Below, piece by piece: positions 34,133 through 42,873 of a stretch of DNA of 64,000 nucleotides. The stretch is from an uncultured candidate division Zixibacteria bacterium (GTDB lineage Bacteria > Zixibacteria > MSB-5A5 > SM1-73). Made by a program: the position numbers and the translations under genes. The stretch's first letter is position 1. Each line of letters begins with the position of its first letter. Location of the stretch: the NCBI GenBank assembly GCA_903908285.1, contig CAIVRH010000014.1, positions 121,991 to 185,990 of the forward strand. Reading direction: 5' to 3'. The notes beneath the pieces are model-generated. The model was not told the DNA's origin. It searched no databases and worked only from the letters and a program-made list of their open reading frames with translations.

Positions 34133-36415
34133 CTACCCCTTTTGAAGAGCCATCCCGCTCTTTTCATTCCGGGAGCGGTGGTTTTCCTTGCCGCTTATCA
34201 ATTTAACCGTTCGATGGGCCGTTTCGATCAAGCGGTCGTTTACCAATAGTCCTTTAAAACCTTTCTTCTTTTTTCTTATGAATTTTTCAATCTCATCCAC
34301 ACAATCCGGAGAGCCTATTTTCCCCAAAACGCTCAAAGCTGCTATCTGAATCTCGTCTTTTGGCTTGGGCGGCAGATGTTTAATTCCCGGTTCCTCATCC
34401 GAAAGGATTGCCAGCAAAAACTTTATGATCCGATTAGAGTGATCTTCCCCGATCGTTTCCTTTCCACCAATTTTACCGATGGCATTAAGAACGGTGAGTT
34501 TATCCTGAGAATGGCGTCGAAAATGCTCCAAAAGCGGATCTAAACATTCAGCATCACTCAACAACCCCAGAGAGGTGATGGCGCTACGACGCACCTCATC
34601 TTCCGGATCACTTAAAAAGTCCAATAGTATATTCACCGATTCAACCCGATTCAGTTTCTCCAATACCTTGACCACCTCCAACCTAACCCTGAAATCCGGA
34701 TCTCTACTAAGCTGGGACAGAACTTGGATACATTTATCATCCGGTATATTTCCCAGAACATAGATGGCATTTCGCATCTTGTACCAGGAGTCGCTATTCA
34801 GATGCTCATTTTCTTTTTCCCGGACAAAAGAAGCTTCATTGGACACAAAAGAGGAAATGGCTTGTATGGAGTTTTCCCCCAGCCGGCTCAACACCCTCAA
34901 TGCGCTCATGCGGGTGGCCCGGTCAGACGAGGTAAAAATGGTCAGGAGTTTTTCCGCAACCTTATCCTTAGCCAAACATTCAAAGATCTCCTCCACCTGT
35001 TTGATGAGGTTCATGGGAACACCCTCTTTAATATAACCAACCAGAAGCGAGAGCATTGGTTCATCCGTGTTATCCCGGATAAATCTTGAAACCACCTCTT
35101 TTACTCCTACCGGATAAGCTATCTCCGAACTCATACGGTTATTATATTCGGTCAGTATAAATAGCGCTTCTTTGAATTCTCCCCTCTTCATCCTTTCTGA
35201 AAATATGACTTTCCAAATCTCGGCAAAATCCTCCAAAACGGAAGCGGGTAGAGGTCCTTTAAACTTTTCCGACAATCCCCGCATAATATAATCGAACTCA
35301 GGCTCCATCCCCTCTTGGATGATCCGGTTTAGCCCTCCTTTCAAAATTTTCGAAGCCAATTTTCGGGTTTCGCTATTTTCCGAATCCAACCGGGAAATGA
35401 GCAGATTGGCGGCATAGGTCTTAATATCCGTCTCATGGGCATTGAGCACCCGATGCCAAAGAAACATTAATTTCTCCATATCCACTTCTTCGATTCCAAG
35501 CTTTTCTATCATTCCTGCCAGCTCATCCAGCACCGACTGGCTTATCAACCATTTCTCATCAAAGATAAGATCGAGATGTTTTTTCTCAACTATGCCCCGA
35601 TTCGCCAATAAGCTTTTTATCTGAGGCAATAGTCGTCTTTTATCCTCATCCTCCATCAATTTGTAAACCAAAACCACCATTTCGTTGAGGGAGGAATTTT
35701 CTTCAAAAAGATCGAGTTTATTCAGGTTCTGTTTCAAACCCGAAGCCAAAAGGTGCATCAGATCATCTTCGGTAAGCTCCTTTAACTCATTCTGTATCTG
35801 GTCCGATAACTGGCGCAGATCATTCACCGGACCGAATTTCTCCTCTATAGCACCGACAGGAGTTTGTTTATTCAACAGGATGTCCCTAACCAAGTCCGGA
35901 TTTTCCCGGATGATCTTGGATATCTGAACCTTCAAATCCGCCCCTTCCAATACCTCAGATTTTACCACCACTTCATCTGTTGAAACCAGCTCATATCTGA
36001 CCCGGTCCACATTAATGGAATGAATTTGTTTCATCTCCAGAAACTCAGTTAAGCTTTTCCCCAAAGCTTCGGCAGGTGTTGGTTTAGCAAAAAAGCCCAG
36101 AAATGCGGCAAATTCATCCCGGGTTAGGCTGTTAGTGAAAGAAAGGCTGTTTATATTTTGATCGTTGAACTCCTCCAAGAGCTTTTTAAGATAATAAGTT
36201 CCCTCTATGCTCTTGCCGTTAATAACGATTCTATTCTCCATTTGAGTAATGGTAAGATGATCTACCGAATTGAAGGCTTTCCTTATGGCGGAGAAACACT
36301 TCTCTATTACCGGTTCAACTGTAGGATGCCCCGGCGGATAGGTTTCAACGGTCTTGATAGCTCCATTAAGCAGCTTGGAAATAAATGCATAATCAATCGG
36401 GACTGAATCAAGCAT
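34133..36415 (-). CDS. HEAT-repeat protein of unknown function
   Basis: A 760-residue soluble protein without signal peptide. The N-terminal 110 residues ('KTVETYPPGHPTVEPVIEK' near residue 20, then 'ITQMENRIVINGKSI') form a domain often found before regulatory or scaffold domains in FCB and deltaproteobacterial proteins. The middle is helical and charged. From about residue 500 there are clear HEAT-like repeats: 'TRMSALRVLSRLGENSIQAI', 'FRVRLEVVKVLEKLNRVESV', 'DEVRRSAITSLGLLSDAECL' and 'IQIAALSVLGKIGSPDCV'. Such repeats bind proteins. No catalytic motif is seen. It stands alone with long flanking gaps, so its role cannot be stated. Confidence 0.75.
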   Translation of the reverse strand: MLDSVPIDYAFISKLLNGAIKTVETYPPGHPTVEPVIEKCFSAIRKAFNSVDHLTITQMENRIVINGKSIEGTYYLKKLLEEFNDQNINSLSFTNSLTRDEFAAFLGFFAKPTPAEALGKSLTEFLEMKQIHSINVDRVRYELVSTDEVVVKSEVLEGADLKVQISKIIRENPDLVRDILLNKQTPVGAIEEKFGPVNDLRQLSDQIQNELKELTEDDLMHLLASGLKQNLNKLDLFEENSSLNEMVVLVYKLMEDEDKRRLLPQIKSLLANRGIVEKKHLDLIFDEKWLISQSVLDELAGMIEKLGIEEVDMEKLMFLWHRVLNAHETDIKTYAANLLISRLDSENSETRKLASKILKGGLNRIIQEGMEPEFDYIMRGLSEKFKGPLPASVLEDFAEIWKVIFSERMKRGEFKEALFILTEYNNRMSSEIAYPVGVKEVVSRFIRDNTDEPMLSLLVGYIKEGVPMNLIKQVEEIFECLAKDKVAEKLLTIFTSSDRATRMSALRVLSRLGENSIQAISSFVSNEASFVREKENEHLNSDSWYKMRNAIYVLGNIPDDKCIQVLSQLSRDPDFRVRLEVVKVLEKLNRVESVNILLDFLSDPEDEVRRSAITSLGLLSDAECLDPLLEHFRRHSQDKLTVLNAIGKIGGKETIGEDHSNRIIKFLLAILSDEEPGIKHLPPKPKDEIQIAALSVLGKIGSPDCVDEIEKFIRKKKKGFKGLLVNDRLIETAHRTVKLISGKENHRSRNEKSGMALQKG

Positions 36416-37015
36416 AAACTTGCCTCTTTTAGATTTTCCTTAACATTTGAAGAAATGATTAAATAATAGACTTTTTTATTAAATCGACAGATTTTTGCAC
36501 AGGTTTACACCTCGACCCAACAAAACGCTTATCCTTTGTGTTAATATTGTATTAGTAAGTAGAATAGTCATGTTTAATGATAGGTAATAAGTTCTCAAGT
36601 AAAAAAGAAGCTTTGTCCGCCCGCCCTCAACAAAGCGGACAAAGCTTAGGGGAGTTTAGAAGTGAAGAAAGGGAATGACAACCTAAATAGTGTTCAAAAA
36701 TCATGCCAAGCAGCTGTATTTAAAACTCAGTTACCTTTTCTTTTTTAACTCATTGAAATTGACAGAGTTTCTCTGGGCACTCAACCGATGGATATCAAGT
36801 CTGGAGAATCCAACGCAACTTCCTGCGTAGGAAGAATGAATTGATTATATCCGACCTGGCTTGTAATTTATTAATTAGCAAAGCCTTACGCAGACGCAAG
36901 AGGCTACGGTGATAGTGTAGCTTGATGAGAATATTCTGCGTTCAATTCAGCAAACTCGCAATGTTCCTTTGAGAAGCGCGAAATATATCCAATGTTCCTC
37001 AAGATAAATTTGCAC
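36416..37015. other. 600-base gap between minus-strand genes
   Basis: I see no credible gene. The frame at 36904-37170 runs mostly across the DUF1848 gene in another frame. The gap holds a strong hairpin at 36608-36647 (listed separately) and AT-rich DNA from 36416 to 36600 that should contain the promoter of the HEAT-repeat gene. Confidence 0.5.
36600..36647 (-). terminator. Hairpin with T-run on the minus strand
   Basis: Arms at 36608-36620 and 36635-36647 pair over 13 bases (AAGCTTTGTCCGC with its inverse) around a 14-base loop. On the minus strand the stem is followed by CTTTTTT. It could end transcription coming from the DUF1848 gene, whose stop is about 370 bases upstream, and so insulate the HEAT-repeat gene. 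Confidence 0.65.
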
Positions 37016-37825
37016 TTAGGAATTTCCAGTCGGATTTCCATAACAATATAGACAGTTATGATAACAGGCAAACCAATGTCCGATATCAAGAGACTTGGTG
37101 CAATGACAGTCTTCTCTTTGGGTATGATCTTTAGCTTGCGAGCATTGTTCCTGCAATGGATGTAGTTCAACTAGAATTTTCCCATCAATACACCCTTTGG
37201 TGGTCAGGTTCGGAAGCACACAGGTGGAAAGCTCCACCCCTAATTTCTTTGCTCTGGGTATCATTTGGTTTTGGATAAAATCGACGGTTTTTTCCATCGA
37301 ATGATCAATAATTCGAAAGTCATTGGCTTTTAATCTCTTCTCTGCCCTCCGGTAAAGTGTAACATAAGAGACAATGACTCTTCTTATCCCCAAAAGGTGT
37401 GCTCGATTCAGAATATCTGTAAACATATTAATATCCAGGTTGGATAAATGAATCCTTTCCCGATAAATTAAATCAATCAAAGGATCATACCGGATCACTA
37501 ATCGTTGTGGAGAACCTATAAGATCAATAACTGCGGGTAGTTGCCAGAAAACCTGGTCGACTGTTGGTGTATTCGGTTCCAAAGGCGTTCCCCCTAAACC
37601 GGTTACGGTCAATAGAATGACGACTTGGTCCAACTGTTTCAAAATCCGGTTCAATTGAGAATGAGTCAGTATATTCTGAGGATTTTTGGTCCAGATCACC
37701 AGCGAATGGATATTATCTGTTCCGATCTCTTCCAATCTCTCCACCATGTAGTCCGGATAAAAGGCAACTAAATCCACCCTCCGGCTGGCAGAAATGACCT
37801 TCTTGTAATGATTCTTTCTGATCAT
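37016..37825 (-). CDS. DUF1848 family protein, probable iron-sulfur enzyme
   Basis: A 269-residue protein of the DUF1848 family, whose function is not established. It opens with 'ISASRRVDLVAFYPDYM', has 'LVIWTKNPQNIL' near residue 43 and 'VIRYDPLI' near 110. The C-terminus is cysteine-rich: 'DCHCTKSLDIGHWFACYHNCLYCYGNP', a spacing suggestive of an iron-sulfur cluster, here split into CHC, C-X3-C and C-X2-C pieces. The family is distantly related to spore photoproduct lyase-like radical SAM proteins. It is a single gene between long gaps and may be a mobile or accessory gene. The identification is firm, the chemistry is not. Confidence 0.85.
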   Translation of the reverse strand: MIRKNHYKKVISASRRVDLVAFYPDYMVERLEEIGTDNIHSLVIWTKNPQNILTHSQLNRILKQLDQVVILLTVTGLGGTPLEPNTPTVDQVFWQLPAVIDLIGSPQRLVIRYDPLIDLIYRERIHLSNLDINMFTDILNRAHLLGIRRVIVSYVTLYRRAEKRLKANDFRIIDHSMEKTVDFIQNQMIPRAKKLGVELSTCVLPNLTTKGCIDGKILVELHPLQEQCSQAKDHTQREDCHCTKSLDIGHWFACYHNCLYCYGNPTGNS

Positions 37826-37950
37826 GACTGAAAAATTTGGTCCTTTAGGTCAATTTTATTCAATCACTTAAAGTTAAATAAAGATACAAATGAAGCAAGA
37901 CAAACTTGCGAATATCTGCTAAGAACCCGTTTATGATATATCAAAATCCC

Positions 37951-37979
37951 TTGACAATTTATCGGTTAAGGCTTAATTT
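37951..37979 (+). promoter_or_regulatory. Likely sigma-70 promoter of hrcA
   Basis: TTGACA at 37951-37956 and TAATTT at 37974-37979 are spaced by 17 bases, about 57 bases before the hrcA start. The -10 box matches poorly. I found no CIRCE operator (TTAGCACTC with its inverse) in this region. Confidence 0.45.
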
Positions 37980-38035
37980 CTCAAATGCCAAGCTCAGTCT
38001 AATATATGTGGCAGAGGAGGATTAACAGATAAAAT

Positions 38036-39067
38036 ATGGCTTTCGAAAATTTATCCGATAGAGAGAAGCTAATTCTCCAGTCTTTGATTGATTATTATAT
38101 AGCCACTGCCGAACCGGTGGGTTCACGGGTGGTAGCACAGAAATTCTCATTAGGCATAAGTCCGGCTACGGTAAGAAACACCATGCAGGACTTGGAGGAG
38201 ATGGGTTTGGTCACTCAACCCCATACCTCTGCCGGTCGGATTCCCACTGACCAGGGATACCGGGTGTATGTGGACCGCATGATGGAACGGGAGGCTTTGT
38301 CGTCTATGGAGGAAGATCAGATCAGAAGGGAGATCCATCCAGATTATGCCGCGGTGGAGGATATCTTGGAGCAGACCGCCAGGGTGCTGGCGACAGTCTG
38401 TAAGCAATTAGGGGTGACCATATCCCCTCGGTTCTACCAGGGCGTTTTAACCCGCATTAATTTAATACCTGTAGCTGACAGAAAATTTTTGGTGGTATTG
38501 GCGGTTAAACATGGTCTGGTACGAACGATTCTGCTGGAAGCCGAATCCGACATAAGCATGGACCAGCTGGAGAATACCGCCACAGTTTTAAACGAAAGAC
38601 TATGTGGGTTAACTTTGGGGGAAATTAAAGACTCAATTGATTTGCGTTTGAAAGAGACTTCCGCTGCCGATCCCCGTCTGATAAAGATATTTCTGGATTC
38701 CACCGAAAACCTTTTGAATTTCGGTGAAACGGAGGAGATGCACCTGGGAGGAACCACCAATATCCTGGATCAACCCGAATTCAAAGATAGAGAAAAGCTT
38801 AAAGGTTTGATCGAGGTGCTGGAAGAAAAAAAGCTTTTATCCGAGCTTATCTCCGCACAGGGGATTAAAGAAGGAATCTCTATCACCATAGGAAAGGAAA
38901 TCGAAAGAGGAGAGATACAAACCTGCAGTATCGTTACTTCTCCTTATCGCGCCGGAAAAGTCAAGGGGACTATCGGAATAATCGGGCCGACCCGCATGAG
39001 ATATTCCAAACTGGTTTCGCTGGTGGAATATACAGCTAAACGTTTGAGTGAAGTACTTTCGAAATAA
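38036..39067 (+). CDS. hrcA: Heat-inducible transcription repressor HrcA
   Basis: A 343-residue repressor that, in most bacteria, binds the CIRCE operator of chaperone operons and is kept active by GroEL. The N-terminal winged helix is clear: 'LSDREKLILQSLIDYYIATA' and 'SPATVRNTMQDLEEMGLV', followed by 'PHTSAGRIPTDQGYRVYVD' near residue 60. The C-terminal dimer domain has 'IGIIGPTRMRYSKLVSLVEY'. GAGGAGG at 38014-38020 precedes ATG 38036 with rather long spacing. It heads the hrcA-grpE-(toxin-antitoxin)-dnaK array. No CIRCE is visible at hrcA or dnaK, so its operator here is either diverged or elsewhere. Confidence 0.96.
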   Translation: MAFENLSDREKLILQSLIDYYIATAEPVGSRVVAQKFSLGISPATVRNTMQDLEEMGLVTQPHTSAGRIPTDQGYRVYVDRMMEREALSSMEEDQIRREIHPDYAAVEDILEQTARVLATVCKQLGVTISPRFYQGVLTRINLIPVADRKFLVVLAVKHGLVRTILLEAESDISMDQLENTATVLNERLCGLTLGEIKDSIDLRLKETSAADPRLIKIFLDSTENLLNFGETEEMHLGGTTNILDQPEFKDREKLKGLIEVLEEKKLLSELISAQGIKEGISITIGKEIERGEIQTCSIVTSPYRAGKVKGTIGIIGPTRMRYSKLVSLVEYTAKRLSEVLSK

Positions 39068-39171
39068 ATAGAAACATATGCAGGCATTGAGAATGAACGT
39101 CATTGCCCAGACGGGCACGTCCGTGCGAGGAACCGTAGGGGACGAAGTAATCTAAGGAGGGATTGTTAATT

Positions 39172-39795
39172 TTGAGTAAGGAAAAACATCCGGAAGAGAA
39201 CAAAAAGAAAGCCGAGGGGCAGGAATCCGAGTCGCCATCTGAGCTTATAAAAGAGACAAAAAAGGATGAGGAAACCTCCGAACCGGAAACGGAAATAGAA
39301 CTTTTAAAAGAGCGGCTGGCCAAAAGCGAAGAGCAGGCGAAGGAGCTGGAAGACCGACTTTTGAGGCTGGCGGCGGAGTTTGATAATTACCGGAAGCGGA
39401 CTGCCAGGGAATTTGCTTATCTGATAAAGAATGCCAATGAGAGGTTAATCCTGGAACTTCTGGAAACACTGGATAATTTCCAGCGGGCTTTGGATTCGGC
39501 CAAAACTTCGAGCGATTACGAGAACTTCCACAAGGGGGTGGCGCTGATTTACACCCACATGAAAGATCTCCTGTCCAAGGAAGGGCTTAAGGAGATCGAA
39601 GTTATTGGCAAACCATTCGATCCGAACTTTCACGAAGCGGTGACCCAGGCGGAAAGCGACAAGTATGATGATGGAATCGTAATGGAGGAGATCAGCAAAG
39701 GTTACTTGCTGAATGATAGACTGCTCCGAGCATCCAAGGTAGTGGTATCGAAAGGAAGATCGAAAGAAGAGGAGAAAGAATCGGATGAAACCTAA
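39172..39795 (+). CDS. grpE: Nucleotide exchange factor GrpE
   Basis: A protein of about 207 residues that releases ADP from DnaK. The first 75 residues are highly charged and disordered or coiled-coil, then the conserved 'LLRLAAEFDNYRKRTARE' follows, with 'LLETLDNFQRALD' and 'GVALIYTHMKDLLSKEGLKEI'. The beta-wing shows 'FDPNFHEAVTQ' and the end has 'GYLLNDRLLRASKVVVSKG'. The frame is open from TTG 39163, but AAGGAGG at 39154-39160 would be only two bases away; TTG 39172 ('MSKEKHPEE') has better spacing. Its last 11 bases overlap the antitoxin gene. Confidence 0.94.
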   Translation: MSKEKHPEENKKKAEGQESESPSELIKETKKDEETSEPETEIELLKERLAKSEEQAKELEDRLLRLAAEFDNYRKRTAREFAYLIKNANERLILELLETLDNFQRALDSAKTSSDYENFHKGVALIYTHMKDLLSKEGLKEIEVIGKPFDPNFHEAVTQAESDKYDDGIVMEEISKGYLLNDRLLRASKVVVSKGRSKEEEKESDET

Positions 39796-40042
39796 CCGAA
39801 AAATCGCCATCAAACTATTGGATAGTTTACCGGAAGAAAAATTGAGAGAAACTATCACTTTCATGAAATTCCTTCAACAGAAAGAGGAGTGGGAAGCGAC
39901 AGAAGAAATTCTCTCTGATACTAAGCTCAAAGCCACATGGCAAAAAGGGAAAAGAGAAGTAGACGAAGGGAGAACCGAGAGTTGGGAAAATGTGAAAAAA
40001 CGGATGTTCACTCCCAAAGGAAAATCCCTGAAGAATGTATAA
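39785..40042 (+). CDS. Probable antitoxin of a type II toxin-antitoxin pair
   Basis: An 85-residue protein. It begins 'KIAIKLLDSLPEEKLRETI', typical of small antitoxins paired with RelE-type toxins, and continues 'FMKFLQQKEEWEATEEIL', then a charged, probably disordered tail ending 'WENVKKRMF'. I see no clear ribbon-helix-helix or helix-turn-helix, so DNA binding is uncertain. It overlaps grpE by 11 bases and the toxin by 8, so all three are likely translated together. Such placement within a heat-shock operon is unusual. Confidence 0.75.
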   Translation: MKPNRKIAIKLLDSLPEEKLRETITFMKFLQQKEEWEATEEILSDTKLKATWQKGKREVDEGRTESWENVKKRMFTPKGKSLKNV

Positions 40043-40295
40043 ACTCGAACTCGCAAAAAGTTCTGTTAAAGCTTTGCAGCGCTTTGATAAACAAGCACAA
40101 GAGCAGATTTATAAAGCATTGGAAATCCTCAAAGCCAATCCTTTCCAAGCTAGTAATATTAAGAAATTGAAGGGTGAACTAAAAGGTAGGTTTAGATACA
40201 GGACCGGTGATTTGAGAATCATTTATAAAGTTGATGGAGAAACCAAGACAGTATTTGTTGAGGCTATTGGAAGTAGGGGGAGTGTATACAGATAA
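40035..40295 (+). CDS. RelE/ParE-family toxin
   Basis: An 86-residue basic protein with the RelE fold pattern: 'YKLELAKSSVKALQRFDKQ' (first strand and helices), 'IKKLKGELKGRFRYRTGDLRIIY' near residue 45-65, and the ending 'VFVEAIGSRGSVYR'. The 'R-x-GDLRIIY' block and C-terminal 'GSRGSVY' match RelE toxins that cut mRNA on the ribosome, where Arg and Tyr residues act in catalysis. ParE-like gyrase poisons share the fold, so the target is not settled. Its ATG lies inside the end of the antitoxin gene. dnaK starts 73 bases after its stop. Confidence 0.85.
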   Translation: MYKLELAKSSVKALQRFDKQAQEQIYKALEILKANPFQASNIKKLKGELKGRFRYRTGDLRIIYKVDGETKTVFVEAIGSRGSVYR

Positions 40296-40368
40296 TTAAT
40301 CCGATCTTCATTTTTGGGAAATAATGTAGTTGTCATAATATATTACCAGTTCAGGGAGGTAAATTTAA

Positions 40369-42288
40369 ATGGCAAAAGTAATCGGAATTGATTTGGGAAC
40401 GACCAATTCATGCGTGGCGGTGATGGAAGCGGGAGAACCGAAAGTGATACCTAATCCGGAGGGGATGAGAACCACGCCTTCGGTGGTGGCATTCACCAAA
40501 ACCGGTGAAAGACTGGTAGGACAGGTGGCAAAAAGACAAGCCATAACCAATCCGGAGAATACGGTCTTCTCCATTAAGCGATTGATGGGGAGAAAACATA
40601 ATGAGGTTTTTTCGGAGGAAAAGCTGGTCCCCTATAAGATCGTAGAGGCTTCGAACGGGGACGTACGTGTAAAAGCAGGGGATAAAGAATATTCTCCGCC
40701 GGAGATCTCTGCCATGATCCTGCAATTCATGCGGAATGCGGCAGAGGAATATCTGGGTGAGAAGATTACGCAGGCAGTGGTCACCGTCCCGGCATATTTC
40801 AACGACTCCCAAAGGCAAGCCACCAAGGACGCGGGAAAAATCGCCGGATTGGAGGTTTTGAGGATAATCAACGAGCCAACCGCCGCATCATTGGCTTACG
40901 GGTTGGAAAAGAAAAAGGACGAAAAGATCGCGGTGTTCGATCTGGGCGGAGGAACATTCGATATCTCCATCCTCGAATTGGGGGAAGGAGTATTCGAGGT
41001 TCGAGCTACCAACGGTGATACTCACCTGGGAGGAGACGATTTCGATCAACGGGTGATCAATTGGATGGCGGATGAATTCAAGAAACAATATGGAATCGAT
41101 CTGACCAAAGATCGAATGGCTTTGCAGAGACTAAAAGAAGCCGCGGAAAAAGCCAAATGCGAGCTTTCCACCACCATGCAGACCAACATCAACCTCCCCT
41201 TTATCACTGCCGATTCCAGCGGGCCGAGGCACCTGGATTTGACCTTAAGCCGCGCTAAGCTGGAGCAATTGGTGGATGATTTAGTACAGAGAACGGTTCA
41301 GCCATGTAGACAAGCTATGCAGGATGCCAAACTTTCACCGCAGGACATTGACGAGGTAATCTTAGTCGGCGGACAAACCCGAATGCCCAAGGTCCAGGAA
41401 TTGGTGAAAAGTTTGTTCGGTAAGGAACCTCATAAAGGGGTGAATCCTGATGAAGTGGTGGCGGTAGGAGCAGCCATTCAGGCTGCAGTCCTCTCCGGTG
41501 AAGTTAAGGACGTTCTTCTGCTGGATGTTACTCCTCTCTCTTTGGGCATCGAGACTTTGGGTGGGGTATTGACTCATCTGATTGAGAGAAATACCACCAT
41601 CCCAACCAAAAAGAGCCAGATATTCTCCACTGCGGCGGACAATCAGACCGCAGTGAGTATCCATGTTCTTCAAGGAGAGCGGGAGATGGCGATAGACAAT
41701 CGGACTTTAGGTCGCTTCGATCTGGTAGGAATTCCACCTGCACCCCGGGGTATGCCGCAAATCGAGGTAACTTTCGATATCGACGCCAACGGCATCGTAC
41801 ATGTTTTCGCCAAGGATTTGGGTACCGGCAAGGAACAGAGCATCATAATCCAGGCCTCCAGCGGGCTCTCCGAGCAGGAAGTCAACAAGATGGTGAAGGA
41901 TGCGGAAGCTCATGCGGAGGAGGATAAGAAGAAAAAGGACGTAATCGAAGCCAGAAACAAAGCCGACCAGATGATCTACACCACCGAGAAGACTCTGAAA
42001 GATTACGGAGACAAAATATCCTCGGACGAAAAGAAAAACATAGAGGATAAAATCGAAAAAGTTAAACAGTCGATGAAGGGGGAAAGTGCCGACGAGATCA
42101 ACCGCTCCGTAGATGAGCTGATGCAAGCTTCCCACAAGATCGCCGAGCAGATGTATAAACAAACCGGTGCACAGCAGCAAAGTACTCCGCAGGAGCCACC
42201 CCAGGAGGAAAAGAAGGATGAAGGGGGAAAAGGGAAGGGTAAGGACGGCGCCGTGGATGCGGATTTTGAGGTGGTGGACGATAAGTAG
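40369..42288 (+). CDS. dnaK: Chaperone DnaK (Hsp70)
   Basis: A 639-residue Hsp70. The ATPase domain opens with '[20 protein letters not shown]' and has '[20 protein letters not shown]', '[16 protein letters not shown]', '[17 protein letters not shown]' and '[17 protein letters not shown]'. The substrate domain includes '[17 protein letters not shown]' and '[19 protein letters not shown]'. The lid is followed by a Gln/Pro- and Lys/Gly-rich tail ending in '[10 protein letters not shown]', the usual bacterial end. A GGGAGG ribosome site precedes ATG 40369. dnaJ is not downstream in this window; a tRNA gene follows instead. Confidence 0.98.
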   Translation: MAKVIGIDLGTTNSCVAVMEAGEPKVIPNPEGMRTTPSVVAFTKTGERLVGQVAKRQAITNPENTVFSIKRLMGRKHNEVFSEEKLVPYKIVEASNGDVRVKAGDKEYSPPEISAMILQFMRNAAEEYLGEKITQAVVTVPAYFNDSQRQATKDAGKIAGLEVLRIINEPTAASLAYGLEKKKDEKIAVFDLGGGTFDISILELGEGVFEVRATNGDTHLGGDDFDQRVINWMADEFKKQYGIDLTKDRMALQRLKEAAEKAKCELSTTMQTNINLPFITADSSGPRHLDLTLSRAKLEQLVDDLVQRTVQPCRQAMQDAKLSPQDIDEVILVGGQTRMPKVQELVKSLFGKEPHKGVNPDEVVAVGAAIQAAVLSGEVKDVLLLDVTPLSLGIETLGGVLTHLIERNTTIPTKKSQIFSTAADNQTAVSIHVLQGEREMAIDNRTLGRFDLVGIPPAPRGMPQIEVTFDIDANGIVHVFAKDLGTGKEQSIIIQASSGLSEQEVNKMVKDAEAHAEEDKKKKDVIEARNKADQMIYTTEKTLKDYGDKISSDEKKNIEDKIEKVKQSMKGESADEINRSVDELMQASHKIAEQMYKQTGAQQQSTPQEPPQEEKKDEGGKGKGKDGAVDADFEVVDDK

Positions 42289-42396
42289 GATTGAACCCGG
42301 TCAACGGATGGAGCGGATTAAGCGGATGAAACAGATATATTATGTCCACGGTCAACAGTCCATAGTCCACAGATAACACCACTCATATGTAAGTAG

Positions 42397-42418
42397 GGGT
42401 GGAGCTTAAGCTCCACCC
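42397..42418. repeat. Perfect 22-base palindrome after dnaK
   Basis: The sequence reads the same on both strands around the centre CTTAAG, with arms GGGTGGAGCTT. It lies 109 bases past the dnaK stop. The following AAAATAAAC gives no T-run on the plus strand. It could be a weak terminator, a protein-binding site or part of a repeat. Confidence 0.6.
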
Positions 42419-42430
42419 AAAATAAACACC

Positions 42431-42460
42431 AGTGTCATGCTGAGCGAAGCGAAGCATCTA
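42431..42460. repeat. REP-like repeat (GAGCGAAGCGAAGC type)
   Basis: The core TGAGCGAAGCGAAGCATCT within this span, with GTCATGC before it, belongs to a short repeat type seen between genes in many bacterial genomes, including FCB members. A related, inverted form (CTTCGACTTCGCTCAGGAC) lies near 43850-43868. Only fragments are present. Confidence 0.55.
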
Positions 42461-42559
42461 ATTTGAGATTCTTCTCCCTTTAGGTGCAGAAAGACAGAGG
42501 ATATTTGTATTGGCTCATTGTTGGTATTCCTTACCCAGAACCGTGCTACGAATTTTGAC

Positions 42560-42587
42560 TTGACAAAATAGCCGAGTGATGTATATT
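42560..42587 (+). promoter_or_regulatory. Strong sigma-70-like promoter upstream of tRNA-Cys
   Basis: TTGACA at 42560-42565 and TATATT at 42582-42587 (five of six consensus bases) are 16 bases apart. The tRNA-Cys gene begins about 120 bases downstream and the AlkD-like gene after that. It is the best promoter match I found. Confidence 0.65.
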
Positions 42588-42709
42588 TTCCCTGCATGAT
42601 TTATATGAATCTGCGATAAAGTGCGTATAGTTATTTACCGAAATGATGAAGGAGGAAGTTTTCTCCTCATATAATTAAGAGATTCCCCCGCCTTTGGCGG
42701 GTGAGTTAC

Positions 42710-42781
42710 GGCGGCTTAGCCAAGTGGGAAGGCAGAGGTCTGCAAAACCTCTATTCTCCGGTTCAAATCCGGAAGCCGCCT
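42710..42781 (+). tRNA. tRNA-Cys (GCA)
   Basis: A cloverleaf folds fully: acceptor arms GGCGGCT and AGCCGCC, a short D arm (GCC with GGC), an anticodon stem GAGGT/ACCTC around loop CTGCAAA with anticodon GCA at 42742-42744, and a T arm TCCGG-TTCAAAT-CCGGA. The discriminator base is T (U73), as expected for cysteine tRNA. CCA is not encoded. A run of five T follows the acceptor. Confidence 0.96.
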
Positions 42782-42873
42782 TTTTAATTCGGTTCAAAGT
42801 TTGTGGTTTGTGGTTCGTAGTCCACACAATACCCAACCAAAATATTTAGTTCCTCGTGGAGATTATTGTTGGT

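Larger units (their letters stand above)
42289..42709. other. Gap between dnaK and tRNA-Cys
   Basis: No gene is visible. The gap has a 22-base perfect palindrome at 42397-42418, a GAGCGAAGCGAAGC-type repeat at 42431-42460, a strong promoter-like pair at 42560-42587, and a small hairpin (CCCGCC with GGCGGG, near 42687-42701) just before the tRNA gene. Confidence 0.6.

Noticed and set aside
36904-37170. 88-residue minus-strand frame
   Set aside because: It overlaps the DUF1848 gene in another frame over more than half its length and resembles no family.
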